From contig CBFFRQ010000064.1 of the NCBI GenBank assembly GCA_965644315.1, forward strand, positions 248,001 to 312,000: a stretch of 64,000 bases of DNA, written 5' to 3'. Shown piece by piece: positions 8,848 through 20,000 of this stretch (position 1 is the stretch's first letter; each line of letters begins with the position of its first letter). The translations under genes were made by a program, and so were the position numbers. Below the pieces are notes generated by a model that searched no databases, was not told the DNA's origin, and saw only the letters and a program-made list of their open reading frames with translations. Source of the stretch: Caecitellus pseudoparvulus (Eukaryota > Bigyra: Bicosoecida).

Positions 8848-11667
8848 TCACTGTGTGGGCCTGGGTCCAGATGGTGGCGGGGGGCGGGATTCTGCAGCCG
8901 CCTCCGCTGCCGGCTCATCCTGCACTGTTGTCAAGCCAGCAGACGGAGGCTTGGAGCGACGCTTGGCAGCAGACGCTGTCAGCTTGGCCATGGCAAAGGA
9001 GGGGCGCTTGTTGGCTGAGAGAGCGTAGTCAGAGGCAGCGGTGGCCTGAATCTCAGCAGCCGTCATGCGGGGCGTCGTAGCCTGGCGCGCCCACGCCTCC
9101 TTGCGCCCCTCAGTGCGGGGCGACAGCAAGCCCCACCCATCCGAAGAGTCTGAATCGGCCCGTGTCGGGGACGAGGGCAGGCATCCATCCTCATGAGAGT
9201 CGTACCCGCCGTGGGGGCGTGCAGAAGGCAGAGAAGGCGGGCCTGACCCAGACACCGTGTTGGTGTCCACAACTCCGCCGCCGTACATCGTCCGCAGGTC
9301 GGCAGCTGTCAAAGGGCGCCCCATGACGTACAGGGGCGCTGGCGCCGGGGGTGCCCAGGATGACCCTGTGCCGTGGCTGCCGCCGCCCAGGGACTCGCCA
9401 GAGTACACAGACAGCCCGCCTGTGTCCTCGGCGACGGTAATGCTGAGGCCCTTGGGCCTGCGCGAGGCATGCAGGGGGGGGCTGTCAGCAGACTCGCTGC
9501 CCCCTGCGCCTGGTGGTGACGCACCATCGGGTCCGCTGCCCTCCTCCTCCTCTTGGCCGCCTTCTGGAAGGGGCTGCAACACGCCAGTGCCGCCAGGCGG
9601 CGACCCCAGCACGGCTGCTTCCACTCGAGCCATGCGGTGTTGGTGAGGCGTGGGCGAGGGTCTGGCAGGAACAGGCACTTGCTTCGCTTTTGCCCCCGTC
9701 CACTTCACCATGCCCACCTGGGAAGCTGCGTCAGCCGAGACAATGGCCTGCATGTCAGGGACCCCGGCTCCGCCCTGGCCGCCCGGCGTCCCAACTGGGA
9801 CTGGGCGGGGGATGAGGTCCCCTCGCTGTAGCTCTCCGTCAGAGCTCCGGCGGAAGGGTACGGCGCCGATCTCACCCACCTCCGCATCAAACGTCTCCAC
9901 CCACACCACGTTGCCGTCCGACGCCGCATCCACCAGGGCTGCCACATTCACCAGTGTGCCTTGGATGCGACCAGGCGGAAGGGACGCCGTGCGCCAGGGC
10001 GGGAGCTGGCCTCCCGCCTTGGCCCTCGCCACCGACCCCGCCAGGCTGAGGCGCGCGGCGGCCTCCGCTCCGATCCCGTCTGCTCTGAGCTGGGACGCAT
10101 CACCGTCCCAGAGGTACGAAGCGCTCTCGCTCACGGTCATGCCGTCTTCCCACGGGGTGTCGGCAGGGCCGCCTGCTGGCGCGGTCGGTGGGAGGATGGC
10201 TCCAATGATGGGGATGCGAGTGGCTGCCGCAGCGGCATCCACGGCCGGCCTTGGGGCAGGCTGGCGGGCCCAGTGCGGCGTGTCAGACGCCGCATGGCGC
10301 GCCAGCATGCGATCTGTGTGGGAGCCTTGGTGGCCTTGGGGGGCGTCGCCATGAGGCAAGCCCCCCTGTGCGGCCGGCCGCTGCTGCAGCGTGCCTTGGC
10401 GGGACCGCACGAGCCCGCCGTGGAAGAGAATGTCCCCCGCCTCCTCAGCCTCCGCCCGGGTGCCACAGCTGCCCCTACGCCCCAGCGGGACAGGCTCGGG
10501 CGGGGAGGTGGACATGGTTGGAGCCTGCGTTTCCCCAGGCGCACTGCTCATGACACTGGCCACGTCACTCGCCGAGTCCGCATCCCGTGCAGGGGCCTGC
10601 ACAAGCCCTGCACGGCCCTGAGTCAGTGCAGCGTGCACAGCAGCAGCTTCGTCGGCTGTGGAGTGCCCACGTAGCTGCGTCACGGCGGCGAAGGGGTTGA
10701 ATGTCGCCCTGCGCCTGCGCTGGGCGCGTCGCTGCTCCAGCAGACCTTGAGGCGAAGGCGTGCTTGGCTTGGCTCCAGCCACACGGCTGGCGACATGTTC
10801 CGGAACCGGGCCAGATCCCTCACGTGGAACACGCAGGGATGCCCGTGAGAAGGAGGGCATTTCGGCGGAGGGCGCCGTCACCACGGCATCGTCGCCGTAC
10901 GCGGCTTTTGCACCAGCGAGGGGTGGTGTGCGTGGTCGAGAGGCGGGCAGACGGCCCGAGGAATCCCTGCTAGCTCTGGAGGGGGGGGTGGGAGTCCCCT
11001 TTCCCCCGTGAATAGGCTGCTGTGGGCTGGCACTGGGCGGGGTACGCCCGCTGACGGGGCCAGCTGCACCCAGTGCAGCATGACTGCCTTGCTGCAGTGC
11101 AGGTGCACCTTCAAGGCTGCCCTCCTGCGGCACTTCACCGTCACCATGTGCTGCCACTTGTGAGCCACTAGCTTCAAGACTACCCTCCTGTTGCGTGCAG
11201 CTGCTTGCATCGCTCGTTTCGCCCCCCTGCACCCCTGCATACTTCGGGTGCGCGCCTTGGTCTGGTCGCTGCGACGCAGATGCACTAACATCAGCGGCAG
11301 GCGGTCCGCCTGCTTCCTCGGACCGCAGCACTGCCACCATGGCAAGGTCAAGACTGGAGTAGGCTGCTGGTTTTGACCATGAAGCCTTGCCCGTGAGGGA
11401 ATTCACGTACACCTTCCTGCGCTTGCGGTCCCGCTTCTCACTCCACAGCACAGCGGCTTGCGGCGGCAGTGCCCCCTCTTCCTCTGCTACTGAGACAGCT
11501 GGCGTGGCCCCTGGGGTGCCATGGGGCACTATCTGCAGGCTAGGTCTGAACCATGAGCTGCTGCCAGAGGGGCAGTGGTAGAAGAACTTCCTGCCTTTCT
11601 TGTCCCGGGCTTGCACGACATTTGCGACGTGCTTGTGAGCCTGGCTTCGCTCGCCGCCGCTTGCCAT
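8848..11667 (-). CDS. WW-domain protein of unknown function
   Basis: One exon of 939 residues from the ATG at 11667 (MASGGERSQ); the frame stays open upstream to 11931, but that stretch looks unstructured. Two WW-type modules sit at the N-terminus. The second (about residues 75-100) is canonical: LWSEKRDRKRRKVYVNS, then GKASWSKP. The first (about 18-42) keeps KKGRKFFYHCPSG and SSWFRP but lacks the first Trp. WW domains bind Pro-rich peptides. The rest is Ser/Pro/Gly/Ala-rich and probably disordered, with a slightly more ordered patch around VVWVETFDAEVGEIGAVPFR. I do not recognise the family. The next-door Sec16 is Pro-rich, but a link between the two is speculation. Confidence 0.7.
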   Translation of the reverse strand: MASGGERSQAHKHVANVVQARDKKGRKFFYHCPSGSSSWFRPSLQIVPHGTPGATPAVSVAEEEGALPPQAAVLWSEKRDRKRRKVYVNSLTGKASWSKPAAYSSLDLAMVAVLRSEEAGGPPAADVSASASQRPDQGAHPKYAGVQGGETSDASSCTQQEGSLEASGSQVAAHGDGEVPQEGSLEGAPALQQGSHAALGAAGPVSGRTPPSASPQQPIHGGKGTPTPPSRASRDSSGRLPASRPRTPPLAGAKAAYGDDAVVTAPSAEMPSFSRASLRVPREGSGPVPEHVASRVAGAKPSTPSPQGLLEQRRAQRRRRATFNPFAAVTQLRGHSTADEAAAVHAALTQGRAGLVQAPARDADSASDVASVMSSAPGETQAPTMSTSPPEPVPLGRRGSCGTRAEAEEAGDILFHGGLVRSRQGTLQQRPAAQGGLPHGDAPQGHQGSHTDRMLARHAASDTPHWARQPAPRPAVDAAAAATRIPIIGAILPPTAPAGGPADTPWEDGMTVSESASYLWDGDASQLRADGIGAEAAARLSLAGSVARAKAGGQLPPWRTASLPPGRIQGTLVNVAALVDAASDGNVVWVETFDAEVGEIGAVPFRRSSDGELQRGDLIPRPVPVGTPGGQGGAGVPDMQAIVSADAASQVGMVKWTGAKAKQVPVPARPSPTPHQHRMARVEAAVLGSPPGGTGVLQPLPEGGQEEEEGSGPDGASPPGAGGSESADSPPLHASRRPKGLSITVAEDTGGLSVYSGESLGGGSHGTGSSWAPPAPAPLYVMGRPLTAADLRTMYGGGVVDTNTVSGSGPPSLPSARPHGGYDSHEDGCLPSSPTRADSDSSDGWGLLSPRTEGRKEAWARQATTPRMTAAEIQATAASDYALSANKRPSFAMAKLTASAAKRRSKPPSAGLTTVQDEPAAEAAAESRPPPPSGPRPTQ

Positions 11668-12125
11668 GCCTGCGCAAGCTGTAGCGCAGCCAGACTCCAA
11701 TGCGGACCCTTGGCCAAGTGGTGCCAGGTAGGGAGTCGTCTTGTCTGGCTCTAGGGCGCCTTTGATTTGCTTTATCCCCCCACACTGTGCCGTGTTGTGC
11801 GAAAACAGAAACGACCCCCTGCTGCACGCTCTGCCCACAGAAAGGATCAGAACACTTGTCCCACATACGCCCATTACATACAATGCATCCACACCACTGT
11901 GGCACCGCCCACGCAAAGTCACACCTTCCAATGGTATGAACTGCTGTGGCCCTTGCCGAGTGCATGTAGACTGCCGCTGTCACGGGGAGCAGCTGCCTTT
12001 AGGCAACTGAGCCACGCAGCAGGGGAGTCAAGTGTGCGCAAGGAACTGCTGCGCTGCACAAGGCTGCATCACCCCGTCCCTGCTGCTTTGTGTGCACTGC
12101 ATGCAACATTCCAAGTCTTGGTCAG
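11668..12125. promoter_or_regulatory. divergent intergenic region, WW / TPR genes
   Basis: These 458 bases lie between two divergent starts and presumably contain both promoters. The lower strand stays open in the WW frame up to 11931 without conserved sequence. No repeat or RNA gene was seen. Confidence 0.4.
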
Positions 12126-13561
12126 ATGGCTAGCGCTGTTGAAGAGCTGGTGCGATGCGCATGCAGATGGCGCATGCCGGCGTTTCAGCCTGCGTTTCAG
12201 TCTCAAACCATGTCCTCGCTTTGCCACAGAGTGAGGAAGCCAAGCAAATTGCGATCCAGCGCCTCGAGCAGGCAGCTGAAGAACTGCAAGCCCAGGTGCG
12301 CCACTTGCGCGTGTGGGTAGCACGAAGTGAAGCGTCGCTGTCTTGCTCACAAAGTGCTCTCCTTCCCTGGCTTTCGCAGGGCCGGTACTTTGAGACGATT
12401 GACTGCCTTGAGCAAGGGCTGGTCCTTCGGCAGCTTCTGCATGGAGCCGAGTCAGAAGAGGTGTGGAGGGCGTGCAGCAGGCTGGGGGAGCTGTGCAACC
12501 AAGTAGCAATGACGTGCTTGCACCATGAAGACTTGGGCATGGTGCTAGAGTTGCTGCGCAAGGCCGAGTTGCTGACGGAGCAGGACCCCATCGGGAAGGC
12601 TGTGACGCTGAACAACTTGGGCGTGTACTTTCGTCGCCTGAACAAGCTGCACACAGCCTTGAGGTACATGCGCCAAGCCGTGGACATCGAGGAGAAGCTG
12701 CCCAATGTGCCGCGAGCTGGGGACACCCACATCAACCTGTGTGTGACTCTGTCACAGTGTGGGAAGCACAAGGCTGCTCTGAAGGCAGGCCAGCGAGCCT
12801 TGCAGCTGCTCCAGCAAGAGCTCTTCTCCAAGGTGCACCCTGGCCAGGCAGCATCCCACATGCACCGCGCTGACCGCATCGCCACGATGGCCGTGGCACA
12901 CCACAACGTGGCGGTGGAGTTTGAATTCCTCAACAAGATGACACAGGCACTTGCAGCGTATGCGAAAGGCGTGGAGCTAGCTTCCACGTACCTCGGCGAA
13001 GGGCACGGCGTCACAATCATGCTACGCAAATCGCAGCAGGCGGCGGGTAAGGTGGTGTCCGGGCAAAAAGCCAAGCGGGAGCGAGCGGCCGCAACTGCCC
13101 AGCGGGAGGCAGAGCTGGAGATGCTGCGCATAGCCAAGTCCGCTGCGCAGAGGGGCCGGGGAGGTGGGGGGGCCGCAGAGGCCCCAGCGCCAGACACAGT
13201 TGCCGGCGCCTCGGCGTCGCAAAACGTGTCTGCCTTGGAGCAACTCGTGGAGAGCCACTCTCAAACAGTTCGAGACACAAAGTACGGCCGTGGGGAGCGG
13301 CCCAAGCCAGCCACAGTGGTGAAACTCGAAGAGACACTGGCGCGACTCATGAGCCAGGGCGTCGTCCGGAGCGGGGCATCGAAGAACTCATCCGCTGCGT
13401 TGCTGAGCCATACTGACGGAGGGCGGCCTTCAGCGGGCCCACTGCCCCAGCCCGGGCCTGCGCGAGCGACGGGCGGCATGCTGTTCGCTCGACCAGACTC
13501 GGAGGAAGGCAAGGGGGAGGAGGGCACGACTGATGCAGCCGGAGACGTTGGCGCGACCTGA
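12126..13561 (+). CDS. tetratricopeptide-repeat protein
   Basis: Three exons (12126-12149, 12230-12295, 12380-13561) give 423 residues; exon 1 encodes only MASAVEEL. The middle holds TPR-like helical pairs, including GRYFETIDCLEQGL, AVTLNNLGVYFRRLNKLHTALRYM, THINLCVTLSQCGKHKAALKAG and MAVAHHNVAVEFEFLNKMTQAL, which suggests a protein-interaction scaffold. A basic coiled coil (KAKRERAAATAQREAELEML) and a Gly/Ala/Ser-rich tail follow. Similar TPR proteins occur in ciliated protists, but I cannot name an orthologue. It converges on the SEN2 gene with 52 bases between stops. Confidence 0.8.
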
Positions 13562-13613
13562 CCCCACTTCACAGCCCTCTGCTCCCCGAATGCACGGAGG
13601 TGTCTGGCCTTCC

Positions 13614-15211
13614 TCAAGATGCAGCGTGGCGAAGCGTCCACACAGAGTAGGTCTGGAGCCACGGGGTGCTCGTGGCACTCAGCTGCGGGGAGTCTTCCGC
13701 CTCAGACACGCAGCCTGCAGTGGTCGTCACCACGGCAGTATGCTCCGCTGTGGAAGGCTGCCGCTGACCTGCATAGAGGGTATAACTCTGCAGATCAGGG
13801 GCGCCTGGCACGGTCCAGTCTGCAGCCGCAAACGTCTCTATGGCTCGGTGAGCGCCGTGTCGAGGAGCCTTCCCTTCGCGAGCTCTGCGGGCGGGTGCCA
13901 CGGCCCTGCCACCCTGCACATCCCCCCGCAGCCACTGCTGTAGCAGGAGCCCCATGTCCCTGCGCCGTTTGCTGGTGTGCTGTAGGTCCACATGGCACCC
14001 CCGTAAGCCGAGGCAGAGCAAGGGCTGGCATTCACCTGCGTGCCCCTCACCGCCCTCCTCCTCTACGGGGGGCATCGCGGCGGCTTCTACCAGTAGCAAC
14101 TGCTTGCGCACAGATGTGGCGACGCGCAAGTGGCCGGTGGCACTGCGCCAGGTGAGTGTGGGGGGGGAGCGCAGGAGCAGGGTGTAGGGGGCGTGGCCTG
14201 TGGCTGGTCCGTCCGGGTAAACTGTCCACTGGCCAGCGAAGGAGACGCCCGGGCGCGGAACCCAGCCCAGGCGCCTACACGCAGCATACAAGGCCTCTTG
14301 GCGAGTATCTCCACCAAGGCCCCGCAGTGCCCGAGCCAGCTGAGGCAGAGGGAGGGGGGTTTCGCCACCGGCCCAGCCGGCCCAGCCGTCCCAGACACAC
14401 AGCACTCCCAACTGCAGCGATAGCCACAGCACCTCAGCGGGAGCCAGGACCAGGGGGTCCACTGCGACATGTTCAGGCTGCACCCATGCAGGCAAGGCTA
14501 GGGGGCGGGTCAGCGCCTGCAGGGCGCTGGTCCACTCATTCCCAGTTGAGGCCCCACAGCCTCCCCCCTTCACAGGGCTCTGGGCCGCTGCTGCGCGGGC
14601 TGACGTTGCAGGCGTCCAAGTTGCAGGGGCGCTGTGACCCGAGCGCTTGTCTAGCGTGGCTGTGTAGCGTGGGAGCTGCGTGCGTGATGAGGGGAGCCAA
14701 GGCTTGACGTCCAGCGTGAGGGTGGTGGATGGAGCGTGGGGCGCAGTGGAGGGCAGGGCGGCTGCCCACGCCCGAGGAAAGTTAAGGGACTGAGCCAGAC
14801 GGCGGCGGGCGAGCAGGTGCACAGGTGTGTGGGTGGCTTCCAGCGTCGGCGGCTGTGGAACGGGGGCGGCAGCCCTGGACGTGGGCCGGTCCGTGACGCT
14901 GCCGTGTCTGGCCGCTTTGGCTTTAGGAGAGGCCGGGCCAGAGGCCCTTGGGCGTTTGGTCCGAAGGCCCAGCTCAGACACACCCGTTGGGGCGCTCTGA
15001 GACCAGGCGCCTTTCCCGTAGTTGCCTTCTTGGTAGAGCTGTGAGTGGGGACGGCAGCCGTGGGGAGGTGTCACGCAACAGTCATTCCGCGGTTGTGTAC
15101 CTTTTCGGAATCCTCCTTGAGAGGGACGATGACGCAGCCAGCAGTGCGATTCAGGATGCCGTGGAATCTGCGTGGAGGGGCTTGCGGGGTGCATGTGGTG
15201 GGACATTGCAT
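13614..15211 (-). CDS. TSEN2: tRNA-splicing endonuclease catalytic subunit SEN2
   Basis: Two exons (15211-15101 and 15038-13614) give about 511 residues. SEN2 cuts the 5' splice site of intron-containing pre-tRNAs in the nuclear SEN complex. Splicing joins VIVPLKEDSEK to LYQEGNYGKGAWSQS, rebuilding the N-terminal Gly-x-Phe/Tyr-Gly-Lys-Gly signature of SEN2. The C-terminal nuclease fold (about residues 225-370) has LSLQLGVLCVW, RRLGWVPRPGVSF, then the catalytic Tyr and His in VYPDGPATGHAPY and the Lys in ATSVRKQLLL. The middle is low-complexity. The last 110 residues look poor, and a 56-nt intron (gtgaatgcc...ctacag, about 14030-13975) may be spliced out there, so the C-terminus is uncertain. 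Confidence 0.8.
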
Positions 15212-15517
15212 CTGCGTTTCGCCTGCGTTGTGGCTCACAGTCGTCCATGCGGAGGCCGGGGCACGTGTTGCAGGCGATGAGATCGACGGCGTTTGGTTGT
15301 GTACAGAGCCTTGATGCGTTCCATGCAGCCCGCCGGAAGCCCGCAGCTCCCGTCTGAAGGGCTGGCACTGCGTGGAGGACACCAACGTGTAAGTGTAGCT
15401 CCAAGCCTGGCAATACGCTGTTGAGGAGCAAAATAAACGAAAAAGGAGTAAACAAGGCAGAAGAATCGGTATCAAATGGAGAGGTCGCTTCAGGAAACTC
15501 AATTTAGTTCAGCAAGC
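15212..15517. promoter_or_regulatory. divergent intergenic region, SEN2 / mitochondrial protein
   Basis: These 306 bases separate two start codons. It is one of the few A-rich spots in the window (aaaataaacgaaaaagg at about 15430), as expected for a shared promoter. A GCGTTTC motif, also common in introns here, lies next to the SEN2 start. Confidence 0.4.
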
Positions 15518-16275
15518 ATGCAGCGCTGCCTGGCCTTGGCCGTCCAGAGGCGTGCACAGTTGGCTCGATTTCCGCATCCGGCGGCATGGCGGCGGCTCTG
15601 TTCGACTGTGGCCAAGGAAGGGGGCAGCGGGCAGGCCAGCGGAGGGCAGATTGCGAAACAGACAGAGGCAGGGTCGCTCACCTCGCAAGGCGCCGCGAAG
15701 GAGACAGTTCAAGTGCCCCGTGGTACGCGCAGCAGAGACACGCCACGGCTGGAGGAGGCAGCGGCAGGAGCAACCTCCAGCGACCGCAGTCGGCTGGTGC
15801 GTTCCGGCATGCCCAGGCAGGAGCAATGTCTGCCTCATACAGCCTGTGCATTTCCATGCCCTCGAACAGTATGGCCTGGCGGCGCTGTGCGCCCTGGCAG
15901 TGGCGCTGGTGCCAGGGGCGCTGTTTGACCCCAATGGCCCGCCCACCCTGCGGCACTGGATTCAGGCGCGAGATGGCGGAGCGTGTGCGTAGACGAAGCC
16001 TCCCCCATGCACCGGATGCGAACATCACTCCCCTCCCCCCCCTCCGCTGCATAGGGGCCCTGACAGAGGAGGAGGACGGCGTGTCCATGTGGGGGGCCAG
16101 TCGGCAAGGCTGGGCAGTCTTCCACCAGGCTCTGAGCGCGTCCGCAGAGCAGGCAGGCGTGAAGCCAGGTGATGCAGTGCAGGCAGCTGCACATCAGCGC
16201 AGGATGATGGAGCGAGCGGAGCAGGCACGACATGCAGCGCGGCGAATGGAGGGGGGGGGCGAGGTGCAGCCATGA
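15518..16275 (+). CDS. putative mitochondrial single-pass membrane protein
   Basis: Three exons (15518-15712, 15843-15984, 16055-16275) fit in phase and give 185 residues. The N-terminus (MQRCLALAVQRRAQLARF) is a typical Arg-rich mitochondrial presequence. Exon 2 carries one hydrophobic helix, QYGLAALCALAVALVPGALF, preceded by VHFHALE. This pattern faintly recalls the membrane anchor of succinate dehydrogenase (SDHD/CybS), but the later conserved His and the DYV motif are not visible. The tail is polar and helical (MMERAEQARHAARRM). The boundary chosen for intron 2 (donor gtgcgtag at 15985) is the one that keeps the frame open. The function is unknown. Confidence 0.6.
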
Positions 16276-16308
16276 GGCGCGGCAGGCGCGATGGGGCACT
16301 GTGGTGCA

Positions 16309-16689
16309 TTACGCCCTGGCAGAATCATGGTGAGTGTGTGTGCTGGGGGGCGGCATTGCGTCGGTGGCGCAGGCCTGCACCTGGGAAGCCACGCCTTGCT
16401 CCGCGTCGGCCTCGGCGTCAGGCTCCAACCCCACAGCTCTGAAGGCGACGCCGACTAGCACAAATGCGATGGTGACTCCGATGCCTGCCATGAAGTAGTG
16501 TGCCATCATGGTGCCCACGCCCGGTGGGCCCTGGCCCTCGAAGGCTTTGGCTGCCTTGCGCGCAACTTCGCTGTCCTCAACACGCCTGGCCAGGGCAGAG
16601 AATTCATCGCGTTCCTCTGCGTTGGCAGCCTCCTCCTCATCATGCTGTGCCGCCCTTTTCCTGTTCCGAGCCATCTTGCTGTGCGACAT
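16309..16689 (-). CDS. small single-pass membrane protein
   Basis: This ORF of 126 residues starts at MSHSKMARNRKR (16689); another in-frame ATG lies at 16749 and one at 16674. A basic start is followed by an acidic helical stretch (HDEEEAANAEERDEFSALARR) and a hydrophobic helix of about 22 residues (FMAGIGVTIAFVLVGVAF), then a polar tail of about 35 residues. The layout suggests an ER or mitochondrial membrane protein, but no family is recognised. The stop codons of this gene and the convergent mitochondrial gene are 33 bases apart. Confidence 0.6.
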   Translation of the reverse strand: MSHSKMARNRKRAAQHDEEEAANAEERDEFSALARRVEDSEVARKAAKAFEGQGPPGVGTMMAHYFMAGIGVTIAFVLVGVAFRAVGLEPDAEADAEQGVASQVQACATDAMPPPSTHTHHDSARA

Positions 16690-17043
16690 GCCGGGGCAGG
16701 GAGTGTTTGCAGCGTTAGTCGGTGGCGAAAGGGGTGCGAGGCGGGCCAATTTCCGCAGCCAACGCCAGGCTTGTCGCAGTCAGCGCCTCACCTTGCCACA
16801 CTGCGCTGTGCGAAGCATCGCAGCGGGACCTGGCTGTGCGTCACATGAGTAACGGCACGGCAGGTGCTGCTGGTGATGACCCTTGCAAACATGCCGGCCA
16901 GTAGAGTTGGTGTGTCCAGATCACGGTCTTCGCAGCGTGCATATCGCGAACGGCTGCCCAATGCATGAAAAAATGTATTGATTCTAGCAGTGAATGAATG
17001 TGTGGGGGGCCGAGACCGCCCCGCCTCCCCCCCTCAAGCCCCC
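16690..17043. other. tandem intergenic region
   Basis: These 354 bases lie between the promoter side of the small membrane gene and the 3' end of the PHD-chromo gene. An AATGCAT element sits at 16961-16967 within an A/T-rich patch, about 77 bases past the chromo stop codon. No coding sequence was seen. Confidence 0.4.
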
Positions 17044-20000
17044 TCAGGCATCCTCCGAGTCATCACTGGAGTCCCCTGCACCGGCATCGTGGCCACGGTC
17101 ACTGCCGCTGCCTCCGTGGGAGTCACGGCTGCCAGGGGGCCCCTGGTCCTTACCAGACTCCTGGCTCGGTGGGGTATGGCGCTTGACCGCAGCCACGCGC
17201 ATGCGGGCGATGCGAGCTTTGCGTCGCTGCTGCCGGTGCTCGTCATACTCCGTGATGACGCTCTTGTCCAGAATGTTCTCACGACTCACCCAGGAGTTGT
17301 ACTGGGAGTCGTAGCCCTTCCAGCTCACGTAAAACTTGCGCTTGCGCCGCACGGTCTTGTGCCGGATGATGCGGTCAATGACAAAGATGTTGCCGTCCTC
17401 GGAGCCGTCACCTGGACTGCGAGATGAAGATGACTCCGCCTGGCTCTGGGGGGGGTGTGCAGGCAGCTCCGGACTCCCAGACTCGCCCGACGAGTGCTGC
17501 GAGGACGTGTGGTCCTGGCCACCGCTGCCTGCGGGGCTGGCCGCCAGCACTTCCTGCTCCAAGCCGGCACCCCCCTGCTCCACAGCAGCTTGCCCCTTGA
17601 ACCCGAAGGCGGCACAGTCTGCTTCCTGCACGCCCAGCGCCTCGTCCAGCGCCTTGCTCAGCATTTTCCGCACATTGGGGCCAGACACCTGTTCAAGCTG
17701 CCCAGCCAGCGCTTCTCGCAGCACTGCCCCGCGACAGAGCAGGAGCGGCGGCGGTGGCCGAGCTCTTGGAGCAGGGCCACCGTCGCCTCCGTCACTCTCA
17801 ACCACACTGCCTGCATCCTCCGCAGAGCTTTCCTCAGTCACACTGCCTGACGAAGCACTGCCGCTGTGCGCAAAGGATGGGTGTGCCTGACCAGGTGGCA
17901 TCCGCCCGCCAGGTGGCAGACGTGCTGGGCGCTGCATCTGCACTCGGTGTGCAAGGGATGTATCAGACATGGGTGACTCGGCGCCTTCTCGCGTGGGGCT
18001 GACAGGCGCGGTGACGATGCCACGGCGGGGGGCTCCTGCCCAGGCGGTGAGGAAGCGGGCCATGCAGGGCACTGTGGCGGGAGGGATGTCACCGCCCAGA
18101 CTTGTGGGGCCAGCCATGGACATGAGAGGCGTGGGGTCTGGTAGCACCTCCTCGCTGTCCAGGAGACGCAGGAGGTCGGCGGGCGGCGTGCCAGTGAGCT
18201 GCAAGTGAGGGGCAGAGAGTCCCGGCGGGCAGCGACCGCCAGGCTCCGTGGCGGCTTCACACAGGCCTCCTTGCACCGCCTCCATGGCCAGCACCTCGGT
18301 GGCATCAGACGCCAGCGTGCCGCATGAGCTGGCGTCGTCCCCAGCCTCCTCGGGGGCGTCCGGGACTGTGTCCGTGTTCGGCAAGAGCCAGTCGCTGCGC
18401 AGCACGTGCTGGCAGGCAAAGGATTTGAGAGGACCTCGCCAGAGGCGTTGCAGGCGTCGGCGCTTTTGACCCTGCTGGCGCAGCTGCTCTGGCAGGGCGT
18501 CCAGGGTGCTGGCTGCTCGCTCCGCCAAGATTCGGCCTCGTGCAGCGCGACCGTCCCCCGCAGCCTCATCTGCCGCCGTGCTGACCTGGACGAGGGAGGA
18601 GGGAGGGATGATGAGATCGCCTGAAAAGACGGCACCTGTCTGAAAGTCTGGGCGGGGACGCTTGTGTCCTCCCAAAGCGCCAGCGCCTGAGGTCGGTGTC
18701 GCAGCACCAGGAGTGCACGTTGCGCCGAGGAATTGACCGATGGCGCCCCGCTGAAAGGAGCGCTCCTGAGCACTGCAACTCAAGCTGTCAGGTGGTGCTG
18801 ATGTAGCTATGATGGGGATATCTCCCACGTGCAGCTGCGCTGTGCTGGCTCCAAGGCGCTTCAACAAGCGCGCTGCAGCAGAGGCGTTTTTCCCTGCCGC
18901 TGGCACAAACTCCGCATCTGCATGCTTCTTTTGAGGGCCCTGGTCGTCAACTGAGCCCCTCTTCGCACCGCCAGGGTATTCATCACACTTCAAGGCAGTG
19001 CCTTTGGGCAGATTAGCCCTGAGGGCTGGCAGCTGGCGTGTGCAGGTGGACGATTCGGAAGGGTTCGACCCGTTGGACAAGCTCGGCCGAATTGTCAGCG
19101 AGCGGCTTGCCTGAGGTGTGCTTCGTTCTGCCTGCTCACTGGCCGCATCCGGCAGCAAAGGCACATGGGGAGTGGGTGAGTGAAGGCCATCAGCTGCAAT
19201 TGCAGCGCGCCCGGCCGCCTGGAGGAGCGCTTGACGCAGCAACGCCGCCTCGTCAGGGGACTCCCGCAGCACCTGTCCAATGCAGGCTTTGAACACGGCC
19301 AGCTGGCGCAAGAGCGCGCCTGCAGCGCCCACCACAGTCTTCTCGGGCTCACCGAAATGCCCGAGACTCACCATGCTTGCAATGGTGGCAAGGTTTTCCA
19401 ACCCGGGGCCTTGAGCTGGCTCGGCCTCGCGAGCAGCGCCCCACTGCCCGAGCGTGCCAACGCCACCTGGCACCAGGGTCACTGCCACCGTCACGAGGGC
19501 ATTAGAGAGAGCCGCGAGGAAGACAGGGCACAAGACAGCAGGCAGTGCTCCCAGCTGCTTGCCCGAGATGGTGGCACGGCTGCCATGCCGAGAGCCCCGT
19601 GTCGGGTTCAAACGCCGGGCACTCGGCGACGGCGTAGGCTCAGCCGATGGGGCGCTCTTGTCGGCATACACCTCCTCTACCTGCACACGCAACGCTCGCA
19701 TGGGACTCTTGCTGAGAGGCAGCAGGTCCTGTGTGTCCACCCACAGCTGCTGTGCACAGCCAAAGGGCAGGGTGTGTGTCAAGCTGCCCGTTTGTGCGGG
19801 CGATGCCACCACCTGCAAGGGCCACCACGCCAGGAGACCCTTGATGGCGGGGCAGGCAGCCATGAGTGACTCAGCTGCACCTGCACTGGATGCAGCACTG
19901 CTACTAGTGGGAGTGCTGGCTCCATCTTGGTCGTCGGCTCGGGAGCAGGCTCGCGCCGCGTCGGCTTGTACTTGCTCGGGCAGGCGCGACGCAATCCACG

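Noticed and set aside
19060-19085. A tRNA T-loop-like string (gggttcgaccc)
   Set aside because: It lies within the coding frame of the PHD-chromo gene and no acceptor stem, D-arm or anticodon arm surrounds it.
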